IMG/VR virus record: IMGVR_UViG_3300043418_000072
Location: 295,362 to 354,098 of that record
Length of the DNA stretch: 58,737 nt
Strand: one strand, 5' to 3'
Origin: a virus
Shown one piece after another: positions 28,101-34,402 of this stretch. Within the stretch, counting starts at the first letter, position 1. Every line of letters starts with the position of its first letter. The notes under the pieces are model-generated. The model was not told where the DNA came from. It made no database searches and worked only from the letters and a program-made list of their open reading frames with translations. The translations under genes were made by a program, and so were the position numbers.

Positions 28101-28356
28101 CGCCGTGCAATGCTGTACCAGCACTGCTTTGTTGGAATGATGGATAACCAAATGCACTAACTAACTCACGTTGGCTAGCATACGCTTGTAACTTACCTGC
28201 ATTTGCTTTTGTTGTACCCAATGCAGTTGCGCCTGCTGGATTTGTTTTGTCTTGAGCGGTAGCCAAGATGACCAATGGTACAGATCCAACTGCGCCTGGT
28301 ACATATTGACTTTCGTCGGTTACACTTAATTGTAAACCTGGAGAAATTAGTGCCAT
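25126..28356 (-). CDS. 18: Tail sheath protein gp18, enlarged
   Basis: 1076 residues, versus 659 in T4. The N-terminus (MALISPGLQLSVTDESQYVP) and C-terminus (DYLVVCDDSNNTPTRIARNE, then ELYVDIAIEPMKDVEFIYIP) are the conserved sheath core that contracts around the tube. The middle, about residues 130-640, is a beta-rich insertion containing WYTFKKLTTNAWAVL, LYRFSSTTWVKID-type and DGTLWYYGS motifs, probably surface domains. AAGGAAA lies upstream of the start, and a late promoter is at 28388-28395. Confidence 0.93.
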   Translation of the reverse strand: MALISPGLQLSVTDESQYVPGAVGSVPLVILATAQDKTNPAGATALGTTKANAGKLQAYASQRELVSAFGYPSFQQSSAGTALHGDERNEYGLMAAYSALGIGNRVYAIRADIDLAQLEATSNRPTGTVADGTYWLDLLDSNWGINEWDASAGVFNAVTPAVITDSAQYSNVGGINTPLASVGEIGSYAVVLNPAGSGGFSSSVWYTFKKLTTNAWAVLGSRTWQADHATIRGTTSSPVIASASPAAAITINGTSVTVGSTSVTKSLADVVTAINAATITGVTARAVNNKLEILATDLALNDAVVIADSAQTPLATLGIAAGTYNAPTSTYGSYVAIPAWRSTDTTPRPSGSVFFKTSAIGGGADIVIKKYSAGTGTWTAQAAPLYNHPTNAIFNLDPTAGGFNIAAGTLYVRYDVTDGTVGDFKPYYRRVAGATKITSNAAASINPFTSGNAFTITVTSIGTSALTTYSISLSSTGLANFAAAIQAANIPELTVSADTTAKTITLTHKYGGDIKLTNVTGTPVADAGFDTTIAGVQANATGALELTNWSPLAYTYSVNEPTQDPVDGTLWYYGSATDVDVMINTTTGWMGYQNETNDARGYNLSLTDDNGVIVSASKPTTQVSGSALAAGDLWLDTSDLENWPALYRFSSTTWVKIDNTDQVGQNGIIFADARWGTAGTVDPVSGSLPTITDLLTSDYLDLDAPDYRLYPRGTLLFNTRRSGYNVKRFVSNYFSEANFPDDSLPTVANAWVSASGLKDNGSMYAGHQAQRHMVVSALKAALDGNTAVREDQYAFNLIAAPGYQELIANMVALNNDRQNTAFIIGDTPFRLAPNTIDLINWSNNTDNATGLTTNDPYLGVYYPGAAQTNDVQGNTIVVPASHVALRTFLHSDNISYQWFAPAGTRRGLVDNANSVGYIDAMTGEYNPIGVNQGLRDSLYENKINPITNLPGIGLVVWGQKTRNPVASAMDRVNVARLVNYIRTILASVGNGFLFEPNDKITRDQLKTIISGAVNDLVSKRGVYDYLVVCDDSNNTPTRIARNELYVDIAIEPMKDVEFIYIPIRLYNPGGIKQLGA

Positions 28357-28387
28357 ATTGTGTTTCCTTTATAATACACGATATCAA

Positions 28388-28395
28388 TATTTATT
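28388..28395 (-). promoter_or_regulatory. Late promoter of tail sheath gene
   Basis: Minus strand AATAAATA, giving a leader of about 25 nt that contains AAGGAAA, in contrast to the leaderless group. Confidence 0.6.
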
Positions 28396-28444
28396 TGGAT
28401 ATGACAAAATTGGTCCGTTACGGTGCCCTTTGCCAAGGTTTGCA

Positions 28445-28453
28445 CATAAATAC
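28445..28453 (+). promoter_or_regulatory. Late promoter at the start of the HNH-like gene
   Basis: Plus strand CATAAATAC; CAGT separates the seven-base ATAAATA core from ATG at 28457. Confidence 0.55.
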
Positions 28454-28456
28454 AGT

Positions 28457-28807
28457 ATGGAACAACGCCCAATCTGCCCTACTTGCAACACTAGACCAGT
28501 TGCAGTCAACTACCTCAAGGAAGGTGTAACGCATTATCGCAAGCAATGTGATAGCTGTCTACGTAAAGGCAAGAAATTAAAGCCCAAAAGACCGGCGTGG
28601 GCACTAAGCGGGTACAAGAAAAAGCCGCAGTGTGAAAAATGCGGCTTTATTGCTAAACATCCCGATCAGTTACAGGTGTTTCATTTAGATGGTAAGTTGA
28701 ATAACACTAACTGGACTAATCTCAAGACCATTTGCGCTAACTGTGCAATAGAAGTCAGTAAGAGCAAGTTACCATGGAAGACCAGTACTATACTACCAGA
28801 CTTTTAA
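28457..28807 (+). CDS. HNH-type zinc-finger endonuclease
   Basis: 116 residues from ATG 28457. Two CxxC pairs (CPTC, CDSC) precede a third (CEKC) and the HNH-like segment VFHLDGKLNNTNWTNLKTIC with a final CANC. The His and Asn residues fit the HNH fold, though the usual second His is replaced by Ala-Ile-Glu, so catalytic competence is uncertain. An upstream in-frame ATG at 28358 exists, but a late promoter lies between, placing the transcript start at 28457. It is inserted divergently between gp18 and the dNMP kinase, typical of mobile genes, and overlaps the kinase end by 20 nt. Confidence 0.75.
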   Translation: MEQRPICPTCNTRPVAVNYLKEGVTHYRKQCDSCLRKGKKLKPKRPAWALSGYKKKPQCEKCGFIAKHPDQLQVFHLDGKLNNTNWTNLKTICANCAIEVSKSKLPWKTSTILPDF

Positions 28808-29399
28808 GTTGGCTGTATAGCTGATCAATAGTGCCATTGTTGTCAATGATGTGATCAAAATGTGTACCTGCCCAGCTATACTCACTGGCATGGATACCTT
28901 CTTTAGCTAACCATTCCTGCGCTTTGATATCACCTCTATTGGCTTGTTCTGCAATGCTGTACCAATGCGGAGTGATGCCACGCTGCACCCATACTACCTT
29001 AGCCGCTTGAGCTTTGAGTCCGGCGATTTCGTTGGGGAAACGACAGTCACTAATAACAATACTGTCCTTGCTGGTACGCAATTTGTTTTCTAAGCTGGCA
29101 ATCCAGATGTCATCATGGAAGTGTGCTCTGAGAACGTTTGTTCCCCAGTTTTGCAATACCCAACGTGGGGTAATTGGCATACCAAGTCGGCTGCTCCACC
29201 ACAGGTCAGTCTCTTCTCGCCAGAGTCTACTTTGCCCTGTGCGCCCTTCCAGCATTTCTCTATCCCATCCAAATACTGATGCCACTGCATCCTTAAGAGT
29301 GTTTGCATAGCTTTCGCGCTTAAACTCGTGGAAGTTCACCAAATAGTCTGCTGCTGTATCTTTACCTGACCCAATAAAACCACAAATTCCTATAATCAT
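28788..29399 (-). CDS. 1: Deoxynucleoside monophosphate kinase (gp1)
   Basis: 203 residues. P-loop GFIGSGKD (7-14), then DTAADYLVN, WVLQNWGTNVLR and the DCRFPNE motif, as in T4 gp1. It phosphorylates dNMPs to dNDPs, including modified cytosine nucleotides in T4, supplying DNA precursors. Located downstream of a strong terminator that separates it from the kinase-fold gene; its own promoter was not recognised. Confidence 0.92.
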   Translation of the reverse strand: MIIGICGFIGSGKDTAADYLVNFHEFKRESYANTLKDAVASVFGWDREMLEGRTGQSRLWREETDLWWSSRLGMPITPRWVLQNWGTNVLRAHFHDDIWIASLENKLRTSKDSIVISDCRFPNEIAGLKAQAAKVVWVQRGITPHWYSIAEQANRGDIKAQEWLAKEGIHASEYSWAGTHFDHIIDNNGTIDQLYSQLKSLVV

Positions 29400-29423
29400 A
29401 AAAAAGCCCTTACGTATAAGGGC
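29400..29423 (-). terminator. Terminator between the kinase-fold gene and dNMP kinase
   Basis: GCCCTTA (29406-29412) and TAAGGGC (29417-29423) form a hairpin followed on the minus strand by TTTTTT, running into the kinase start codon region. Confidence 0.8.
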
Positions 29424-29448
29424 ATTATTGCATATTGTATGCTAAAGG

Positions 29449-30096
29449 TCAACGGCGCATTGTGCCCGTAAAGAATGGATCGTTAATCACAATCTCTCCA
29501 TCGCTACCTAACATAAAGTTTCCGCTATGCAAATCTATTCCATAACCTTTTTTACGTCCGATGTTGGATAATTGCTTAACAGTTTGAGCAAATAACATAA
29601 GCTGTTGTTCGCCACCAAGCATAGTAATTAACTTTCCGGCACGTTCGGGATTACTGTCATTATCAACTTCCCATTTCATAAATCTTTCTATGGCTTGTGC
29701 TGGTTTAAAGATTTCAATTCTATCAACTAAATCTGCCAGCATGTCGCCCAAATCGTCTGGTATCTCAAATAATCGCTCACTCTTGATTTGTAAATACCCT
29801 TGGCCGTTGAACTTAAACTTCTGCCATCCCCCAAACTGTGGCAAGAATGGGTTGGTGGGATTTTCCATACAGAAGTTAGCAAAGTCGATAAAGCTACGTT
29901 GCCCTTCAGACATCCCCCTGCTATCAGTTTCGTACCCAAATATCTTTAAGATAGTACCATCTGGTGCTAGATAAGCGTCTTGATCTTGTCCGTGGCCAAG
30001 AAACTGGTACCCTTGTTTGATCATCTCTTTCTTAATACCATCGTCCATGCGAGCTTCGTCAACTATAGATTCTGTTATAACTTCATTAATTTTCAT
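29449..30096 (-). CDS. Protein-kinase-fold phage protein
   Basis: 215 residues. Several kinase signatures appear in order: a glycine-containing turn GHGQDQDAYLAP (34-45) resembling a nucleotide loop, an ATP-type lysine in TILKIFG (K51), a catalytic loop with D188-L-H190-S-G-N193 and a metal-binding acid in INDPFF (D206). The catalytic-loop HxxN-type order resembles aminoglycoside and fructosamine kinases more than classical protein kinases. It begins with MKINEVI, a leader common to virion-associated proteins of this type of phage. Substrate unknown; it may phosphorylate a host or phage protein. Ends before a terminator. Confidence 0.7.
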   Translation of the reverse strand: MKINEVITESIVDEARMDDGIKKEMIKQGYQFLGHGQDQDAYLAPDGTILKIFGYETDSRGMSEGQRSFIDFANFCMENPTNPFLPQFGGWQKFKFNGQGYLQIKSERLFEIPDDLGDMLADLVDRIEIFKPAQAIERFMKWEVDNDSNPERAGKLITMLGGEQQLMLFAQTVKQLSNIGRKKGYGIDLHSGNFMLGSDGEIVINDPFFTGTMRR

Positions 30097-30100
30097 ATGA

Positions 30101-30997
30101 TTAACCAGTCACCCATGTCATTGGAGTACCACCGTCTTGGAATCGTTTTAGTTCTTCCTCAAGTGCTGCCATTTCTTCTCTAGCTTCGCTAACCAATGCT
30201 GCACCGTTTAGAGTGGTGCCGCCCTGTGGGCCAGCAATACTTGCAAACTTGCTGTAAGCATGTCCTAGTAACTCTTTAGCAAACGCATAAGCATATTCTT
30301 GTAACCACGGCATAACACGGTAGTCGTTTAACAAGTGCCAGTCTGGTTTGTAGTTGTAGCACCATAGCAAGCAGGACTCTGCATTTTCAAAGTTAGTATC
30401 GCCTTGTCCCTGGAATGGAATCTTACGAACAATGGTTAGCTTTTTAGTAACTGGATTGAATGTAAAGTTCATGAAGCCGCCAAACATCTTCATTGATTGC
30501 TTTTGGTAATCAACAAACAACTCGTAACTAGCTAATCCCCCCACACGCCCTGCTACTAACATGTAAGTGTTTAGGTAACCTGATGCAAATGGTTCAAACT
30601 GGCTGGCCGTTGTTCCAGTTACACTACCAATACCACGGCGGTTAACTTGGCGCACTTCCATAATTTCTTTAGGAAGGATGTATTCTTGTGTTTCTGGCAA
30701 TAGCTGTAAGAACGCATAGCTTTCTTCAACTGCATTACTGCTGCGTTGGCGGTACTTGACCATGGCTTGTTTGATAGCCATTTCGTAGTGTTCTTTTTCA
30801 AGTTCTACGTCTACCATACCGTCGCCTAAGCGCATACGGATGTAGTCTGTTATTTCCGCACGTTTTGCGTTGGCGCTATCGTAGTCTGCTGAATCATATT
30901 GAATATGCCCGCTACCTGTGCCTGTGTTGGATTGGAAAAGGGTATCTGTTGGTAGATTACCGTTTGCATCGTAGAGTGTTGTGTTTTTAATGGCCAT
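30101..30997 (-). CDS. 13: Neck protein gp13
   Basis: 298 residues. The core ITDYIRMRLGDGMVDVELEKEH and the following YRQRSSNAVEESYAFLQL are characteristic of gp13-like neck proteins of T4-type marine phages. The C-terminus with helices and an Ala/Glu-rich segment (ALVSEAREEMAALEEELK) fits. gp13 closes the head portal for tail attachment together with gp14. AGGAC lies before the ATG, and a late promoter is at 31017-31024. Confidence 0.85.
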   Translation of the reverse strand: MAIKNTTLYDANGNLPTDTLFQSNTGTGSGHIQYDSADYDSANAKRAEITDYIRMRLGDGMVDVELEKEHYEMAIKQAMVKYRQRSSNAVEESYAFLQLLPETQEYILPKEIMEVRQVNRRGIGSVTGTTASQFEPFASGYLNTYMLVAGRVGGLASYELFVDYQKQSMKMFGGFMNFTFNPVTKKLTIVRKIPFQGQGDTNFENAESCLLWCYNYKPDWHLLNDYRVMPWLQEYAYAFAKELLGHAYSKFASIAGPQGGTTLNGAALVSEAREEMAALEEELKRFQDGGTPMTWVTG

Positions 30998-31016
30998 AGA
31001 AAAGTCCTGTTACCAG

Positions 31017-31024
31017 TATTTATT
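31017..31024 (-). promoter_or_regulatory. Late promoter of gp13
   Basis: Minus strand AATAAATA preceded by GGT, followed by CTGG, giving a 20-nt leader with a Shine-Dalgarno sequence. Confidence 0.6.
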
Positions 31025-31046
31025 ACCGATAGACAGGACTTGTGGC

Positions 31047-32213
31047 TTACTGAACGCGGAGCAATACTACGTCTGCACTAATGCGGCCGTTTAGCTTGGT
31101 CTCTGTTGCTTTGATATCGTCCAAGAACTTGCGTAACTGGATTTTACCTGCTTTAGCAAACTCTTTCAGCTTTTCGTCCGGTTTACGTAGAGTCTTACTT
31201 GTGCTTTTGTCTGTGTCGAAGCCTTCAATGCTAGTACCTTTGATGCTGAGCTGCTTATATGCAGCGGCCACGTATTTGCCCAGCTTCCGAGTCTTAATGT
31301 TATAGACCCAGAGCTCGCCTGCTCCGATAATGTCCGCAGGATTGATAGAAACAATTTTAAGTGCAGCATCTGCTTTGGCATACTTGAGCTTTGCCACCAA
31401 CTTTTCTTTGCTCGGGGCTTTCTTAACTCGAGCCTTTTTAGTTGCTTTCTTGACCCCGCGGTATTGGTCAACAGCTGAGAGCAAGTCATCGATCCAGCCA
31501 ATAATTCGTTTGAAATCAGCGGCTTTAAGATGGCTATAGCCTTCTCGTACTTGGTCATCTGTTTTAGACTGTGCGAGTAATAGTTCGTCCTTGCGCTTGC
31601 GAAATAGTCCTTCATACTTTCCTAACTGGCTTTGTACTACGTTGTTAGCAACCAAGAAGTCATACAACTTGGAAGGGTTTTTAACTCCTGTTGCAATATC
31701 ATCAAAGATGCCCTCAAGCTCTCCGATAATTTCGCTGGTCTTTTCGTTGAGGCGATCCTGGATAGTTGGCACGTATGCTTTAGGTTTGTCTCCCTCCGCA
31801 GTCTCTACAACTTCCGGCTCAGCTTGGTCAATGACAGCTTGTACGCTATCAATAATAAACTCAATGTGGCGTCCACGGAACGGCATACCTTGACGATGTG
31901 CCATAATCAAGCTGCACACTGTCATTGGTAGCAAACGGTCGCCTGCGCGGTTAAACGCACGGATTTCTTCTGCCGTTAGCTTGCTGTTCTTTTGCAGCCA
32001 CTCGACTACATACTTCTTACAGTCTTTTTGACTGTAGTAGTAATTGTAGTAATAGAAACTCTTACGCAGAAGGTTATCAAACTTGTCTCCATCCCATTCT
32101 GCGGATTCAGCTGGCCACTCAGGCTCAGGCCCTGTGTACTTTTCATCAGCAAATGCGATGCGCTGTGCCCGCGGTGCTTTAACTTTAATCTTGATGCCAG
32201 CTACTGTTGCCAT
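31047..32213 (-). CDS. Hypothetical Lys-rich protein
   Basis: 388 residues from ATG 32213, chosen because AAGGAAAAAG precedes it and a longer frame would run inside the 32224 gene. Basic and mostly helical; it has a Lys/Ala-rich segment (KKATKKARVKKAPSKEKLVA, about 296-315) typical of nucleic-acid contact. Early tyrosine-rich motif FYYYNYYYSQKDCKK is notable. The middle (GELEGIFDDIATGVKN) could be helical bundles. No family recognised; large basic proteins in similar positions may be virion or DNA-associated. Confidence 0.65.
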   Translation of the reverse strand: MATVAGIKIKVKAPRAQRIAFADEKYTGPEPEWPAESAEWDGDKFDNLLRKSFYYYNYYYSQKDCKKYVVEWLQKNSKLTAEEIRAFNRAGDRLLPMTVCSLIMAHRQGMPFRGRHIEFIIDSVQAVIDQAEPEVVETAEGDKPKAYVPTIQDRLNEKTSEIIGELEGIFDDIATGVKNPSKLYDFLVANNVVQSQLGKYEGLFRKRKDELLLAQSKTDDQVREGYSHLKAADFKRIIGWIDDLLSAVDQYRGVKKATKKARVKKAPSKEKLVAKLKYAKADAALKIVSINPADIIGAGELWVYNIKTRKLGKYVAAAYKQLSIKGTSIEGFDTDKSTSKTLRKPDEKLKEFAKAGKIQLRKFLDDIKATETKLNGRISADVVLLRVQ

Positions 32214-32223
32214 GTCTTTTTCC

Positions 32224-32451
32224 TTAACGTCGTTTCGGTGCGCCAATGCGCGATGCTTTGTTCCAATCGTATGCAATGCCATCTGGGCACTTGCCATCCG
32301 CAACTGTGTCTACCCCAAACACACCACATACTTCAAACTCCGGACCTTTGATTGTTACAAAGAATCCCACTGCCTTTGCAGCTTGCATAGCAGAGTCTAA
32401 GGTTTCAAACCCATCCAACTCTGTTCCTGCTTTGTTTATTAATTTATACAT
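32224..32451 (-). CDS. Small hypothetical protein (75 aa)
   Basis: 75 residues starting MYKLINKAGTELDGFETL with the middle AKAVGFFVTIKGPEFEVCGV, which looks like a small beta-beta-alpha fold. The stop is 11 nt before the next start and the start directly follows the metallopeptidase stop. It is probably cotranscribed with the 32452 and 31047 genes. Function unknown. Confidence 0.7.
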   Translation of the reverse strand: MYKLINKAGTELDGFETLDSAMQAAKAVGFFVTIKGPEFEVCGVFGVDTVADGKCPDGIAYDWNKASRIGAPKRR

Positions 32452-32883
32452 TTATTCCTCAATGGCTCTGCGAACCAAAATTTCTTGTTTAGAAAATGCG
32501 TCCAACTCCCAGGGCTGGTTCAAATAAGTTACTGACTTATTATAACGCTTTCCCATCCACATACGTGCATTGTTGGGCAAAAATTTCATCATACCTTTAG
32601 CAAGCTGGCGCACATGCACCATTTCGTGTGCTAGTGTAGTTGCCAAGTCGATCAGCTTAACTTTGTTGATACGTTTCTTTGGGGGCTTGATTAGCACAAG
32701 ATAGCAGTCTGCAAACTCCATAAACAGGGTTGCGCCTTCCATACCATCTGGGGTATCTGCTGTTACTTTAACAAGTAATGCTTTTGTGCTATTCTGCAAG
32801 CCCAGTTGCTTGATAAAAGATGGCATCAAACTTTCCAAAAACTTTTGGGTCGTTTTGCTGTTTGACTCTACTTTGTATTCCAT
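32452..32883 (-). CDS. SprT-like zinc metallopeptidase, leaderless
   Basis: 143 residues. H86-E-M-V-H90 is the zincin HExxH motif in a predicted helix (ATTLAHEMVHVRQLAKG); PWELDAFSKQ near the end resembles the third-ligand region of short SprT-like proteins (a Glu in PWE). Such proteins include SprT/Spartan proteases for DNA-protein crosslink repair; here only the metallopeptidase core is present. The ATG sits 6 nt after a TATAAT box, so the mRNA begins at the start codon without a Shine-Dalgarno sequence. This looks like an early gene. Confidence 0.75.
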   Translation of the reverse strand: MEYKVESNSKTTQKFLESLMPSFIKQLGLQNSTKALLVKVTADTPDGMEGATLFMEFADCYLVLIKPPKKRINKVKLIDLATTLAHEMVHVRQLAKGMMKFLPNNARMWMGKRYNKSVTYLNQPWELDAFSKQEILVRRAIEE

Positions 32884-32889
32884 AACTGT

Positions 32890-32918
32890 ATTATAGCAGC
32901 AAAACCATTTTAGGTCAA
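32890..32918 (-). promoter_or_regulatory. Sigma70 promoter of the metallopeptidase gene
   Basis: Minus strand TTGACC (32913-32918), 17-bp spacer, TATAAT (32890-32895), then ACAGTT and ATG. Confidence 0.85.
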
Positions 32919-32919
32919 G

Positions 32920-33183
32920 TTAGTACAAAAGTGCAGCCATAATTTGCCAATGCTCAAAGTTTTTGCAATGCTCAGCAAACTGCACTTCTAGTTCTGTGTA
33001 CTTTGATGTTACACGCCCGCGGCGCCTGCACTCAATCATTTCATTGTCTAGTGCAACCCAAGTTAGGCGTAGATTGTTGTAAAACTTCCACAGTGCGCTT
33101 TTAGCAACAATATCTTTGGTATTTTGCAATACAACTAGACATGCGTCTAGCTCGTTGTGATGTGCTTGGTGTTTGGCTTGCAT
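32920..33183 (-). CDS. Small hypothetical protein, leaderless
   Basis: 87 residues from ATG 33183. An ATG at 33201 exists upstream, but lies before the expected transcript start. The TATAAT box ends exactly 6 nt before the 33183 ATG. The protein is helical, with many His and Gln at the start (MQAKHQAHHNELDACLV) and a Cys pair (ECRRRGRV, HCKNFEHW). No family found. The next gene on the same strand, the 32452 metallopeptidase, has its own promoter. Confidence 0.7.
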   Translation of the reverse strand: MQAKHQAHHNELDACLVVLQNTKDIVAKSALWKFYNNLRLTWVALDNEMIECRRRGRVTSKYTELEVQFAEHCKNFEHWQIMAALLY

Positions 33184-33189
33184 AGGGCT

Positions 33190-33218
33190 ATTATACAACA
33201 AAATGGTTAATGAGTCAA
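33190..33218 (-). promoter_or_regulatory. Sigma70 promoter of the 32920 gene
   Basis: Minus strand TTGACT (33213-33218), 17-bp spacer, TATAAT (33190-33195), then AGCCCT and the ATG at 33183. The plus-strand late promoter at 33221-33228 lies back-to-back with it. Confidence 0.85.
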
Positions 33219-33220
33219 AC

Positions 33221-33228
33221 CATAAATA
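33221..33228 (+). promoter_or_regulatory. Late promoter of the plus-strand neck/gp15 unit
   Basis: Plus strand CATAAATACT upstream of ATG 33247, with GAGGAA in the leader. It is divergent from the early promoter at 33190-33218. Confidence 0.65.
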
Positions 33229-33246
33229 CTACATTGAGGAAATAGC

Positions 33247-34344
33247 ATGGCACGTTTAAGTCTTTGGAAAGACGGTAAGCATACAAATGATTACAAGTTC
33301 TTAGATCGCAGAATTAGCGAAATGTACACCATTGGCGGAACAGGCGTGTTGCTGCACAAATATTTGGGACCAACTGAACAAACTGGTAGCACTGATGCTA
33401 CTAAGCCTGTTTACACTAACCAAAGTGAAATGAATATCCAAGACTTGTTGTTCTTGGAAAATAGGGATCGCAAATATGATACCAGCGTATACAACATGCG
33501 CGGGCAGTATCAAGTAGCAGATAACAGTTTTGACTTGAGCCAATTTGGTTTGTTCTTGCAAACTGGCACACTGTTTATGACGTTCCACTTAAACGACATG
33601 ATTGATAACATCGGGCGCAAAATCATGAACGGCGACGTTCTTGAACTTATGCACTTGATGGACTATAACAGTTTGGATCAAAGTACTCCTGTTGCACTAA
33701 AGCGTTTTTATGTTTGTAGTGATGCACAATTTGGCAGCGAAGGGTTTACCCCAACTTGGTGGCCACACATTTGGCGTGTTAAGTTGAACCCTCTGACTGA
33801 TAGTCAAGAGTACAAAGATATTCTTAAGAATATCCCAGGCGGGACAAACACCACTACACCAGTGGGAGACATTTTGAGTACTATCCAGAAATATCAAAAC
33901 ATCAATGACGCTATTATTGCTCAAGCTGAGTCTGACGTACCAGCTTCGGGATATGATACTAGCGGCATTTATATTCAATCCAACACCCCGCCAGATGTTG
34001 CTAGCAATACTCCAACAGACAAAGTACACGGTTACTTGACTGGTGACGGGCTAGCGCCAAATGGCATTGCTGTTGCTGCCGGAATTGCATTTCCTGGTAC
34101 TCCAGACGAAGGTGATTATTACTTGCGTCTGGACTATGTACCTAATAGACTGTTTAGATTCGATGGCAGTCGTTGGGTTAAAATTGAGGATGCAGTTCGT
34201 ACCAACTTAACCAATGGTCCAGAGAATCACACTCTTCGTAGCAGCTTTGTTAACGACACTAGTACCTACACTGACCACAGCGGCGGTACGCACACTACAT
34301 TGCAGGGTCTAAGTAAGATCCTTAAACCAACGGCAGATAATTAA
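33247..34344 (+). CDS. Neck/structural protein (putative gp14-like)
   Basis: 365 residues. Residues about 60-190 (YNMRGQYQVADNSFDLSQFG, GFTPTWWPHIWRVKLNPL, DSQEYKDIL) resemble a conserved virion protein in large T4-type marine phages. Its place just before gp15 makes gp14-like neck protein a reasonable call, though similarity to T4 gp14 is not clear. The C-terminal 100 residues include GDYYLRLDYVPNRLFRFDG and RWVKIEDAVR, a module also seen in gp15 and gp18. Start preceded by GAGGAA. Confidence 0.6.
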   Translation: MARLSLWKDGKHTNDYKFLDRRISEMYTIGGTGVLLHKYLGPTEQTGSTDATKPVYTNQSEMNIQDLLFLENRDRKYDTSVYNMRGQYQVADNSFDLSQFGLFLQTGTLFMTFHLNDMIDNIGRKIMNGDVLELMHLMDYNSLDQSTPVALKRFYVCSDAQFGSEGFTPTWWPHIWRVKLNPLTDSQEYKDILKNIPGGTNTTTPVGDILSTIQKYQNINDAIIAQAESDVPASGYDTSGIYIQSNTPPDVASNTPTDKVHGYLTGDGLAPNGIAVAAGIAFPGTPDEGDYYLRLDYVPNRLFRFDGSRWVKIEDAVRTNLTNGPENHTLRSSFVNDTSTYTDHSGGTHTTLQGLSKILKPTADN

Positions 34345-34402
34345 TGTACATCTACAAGTTTACGCATATTGCCAATCGTAAAAAATCAAAAGGGAATACA
34401 TA

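Noticed and set aside
28358-28456. N-terminal extension of the HNH-like gene from ATG 28358
   Set aside because: The extension lies in the leader of divergent gp18 and upstream of the apparent late promoter, and its sequence shows no domain features.
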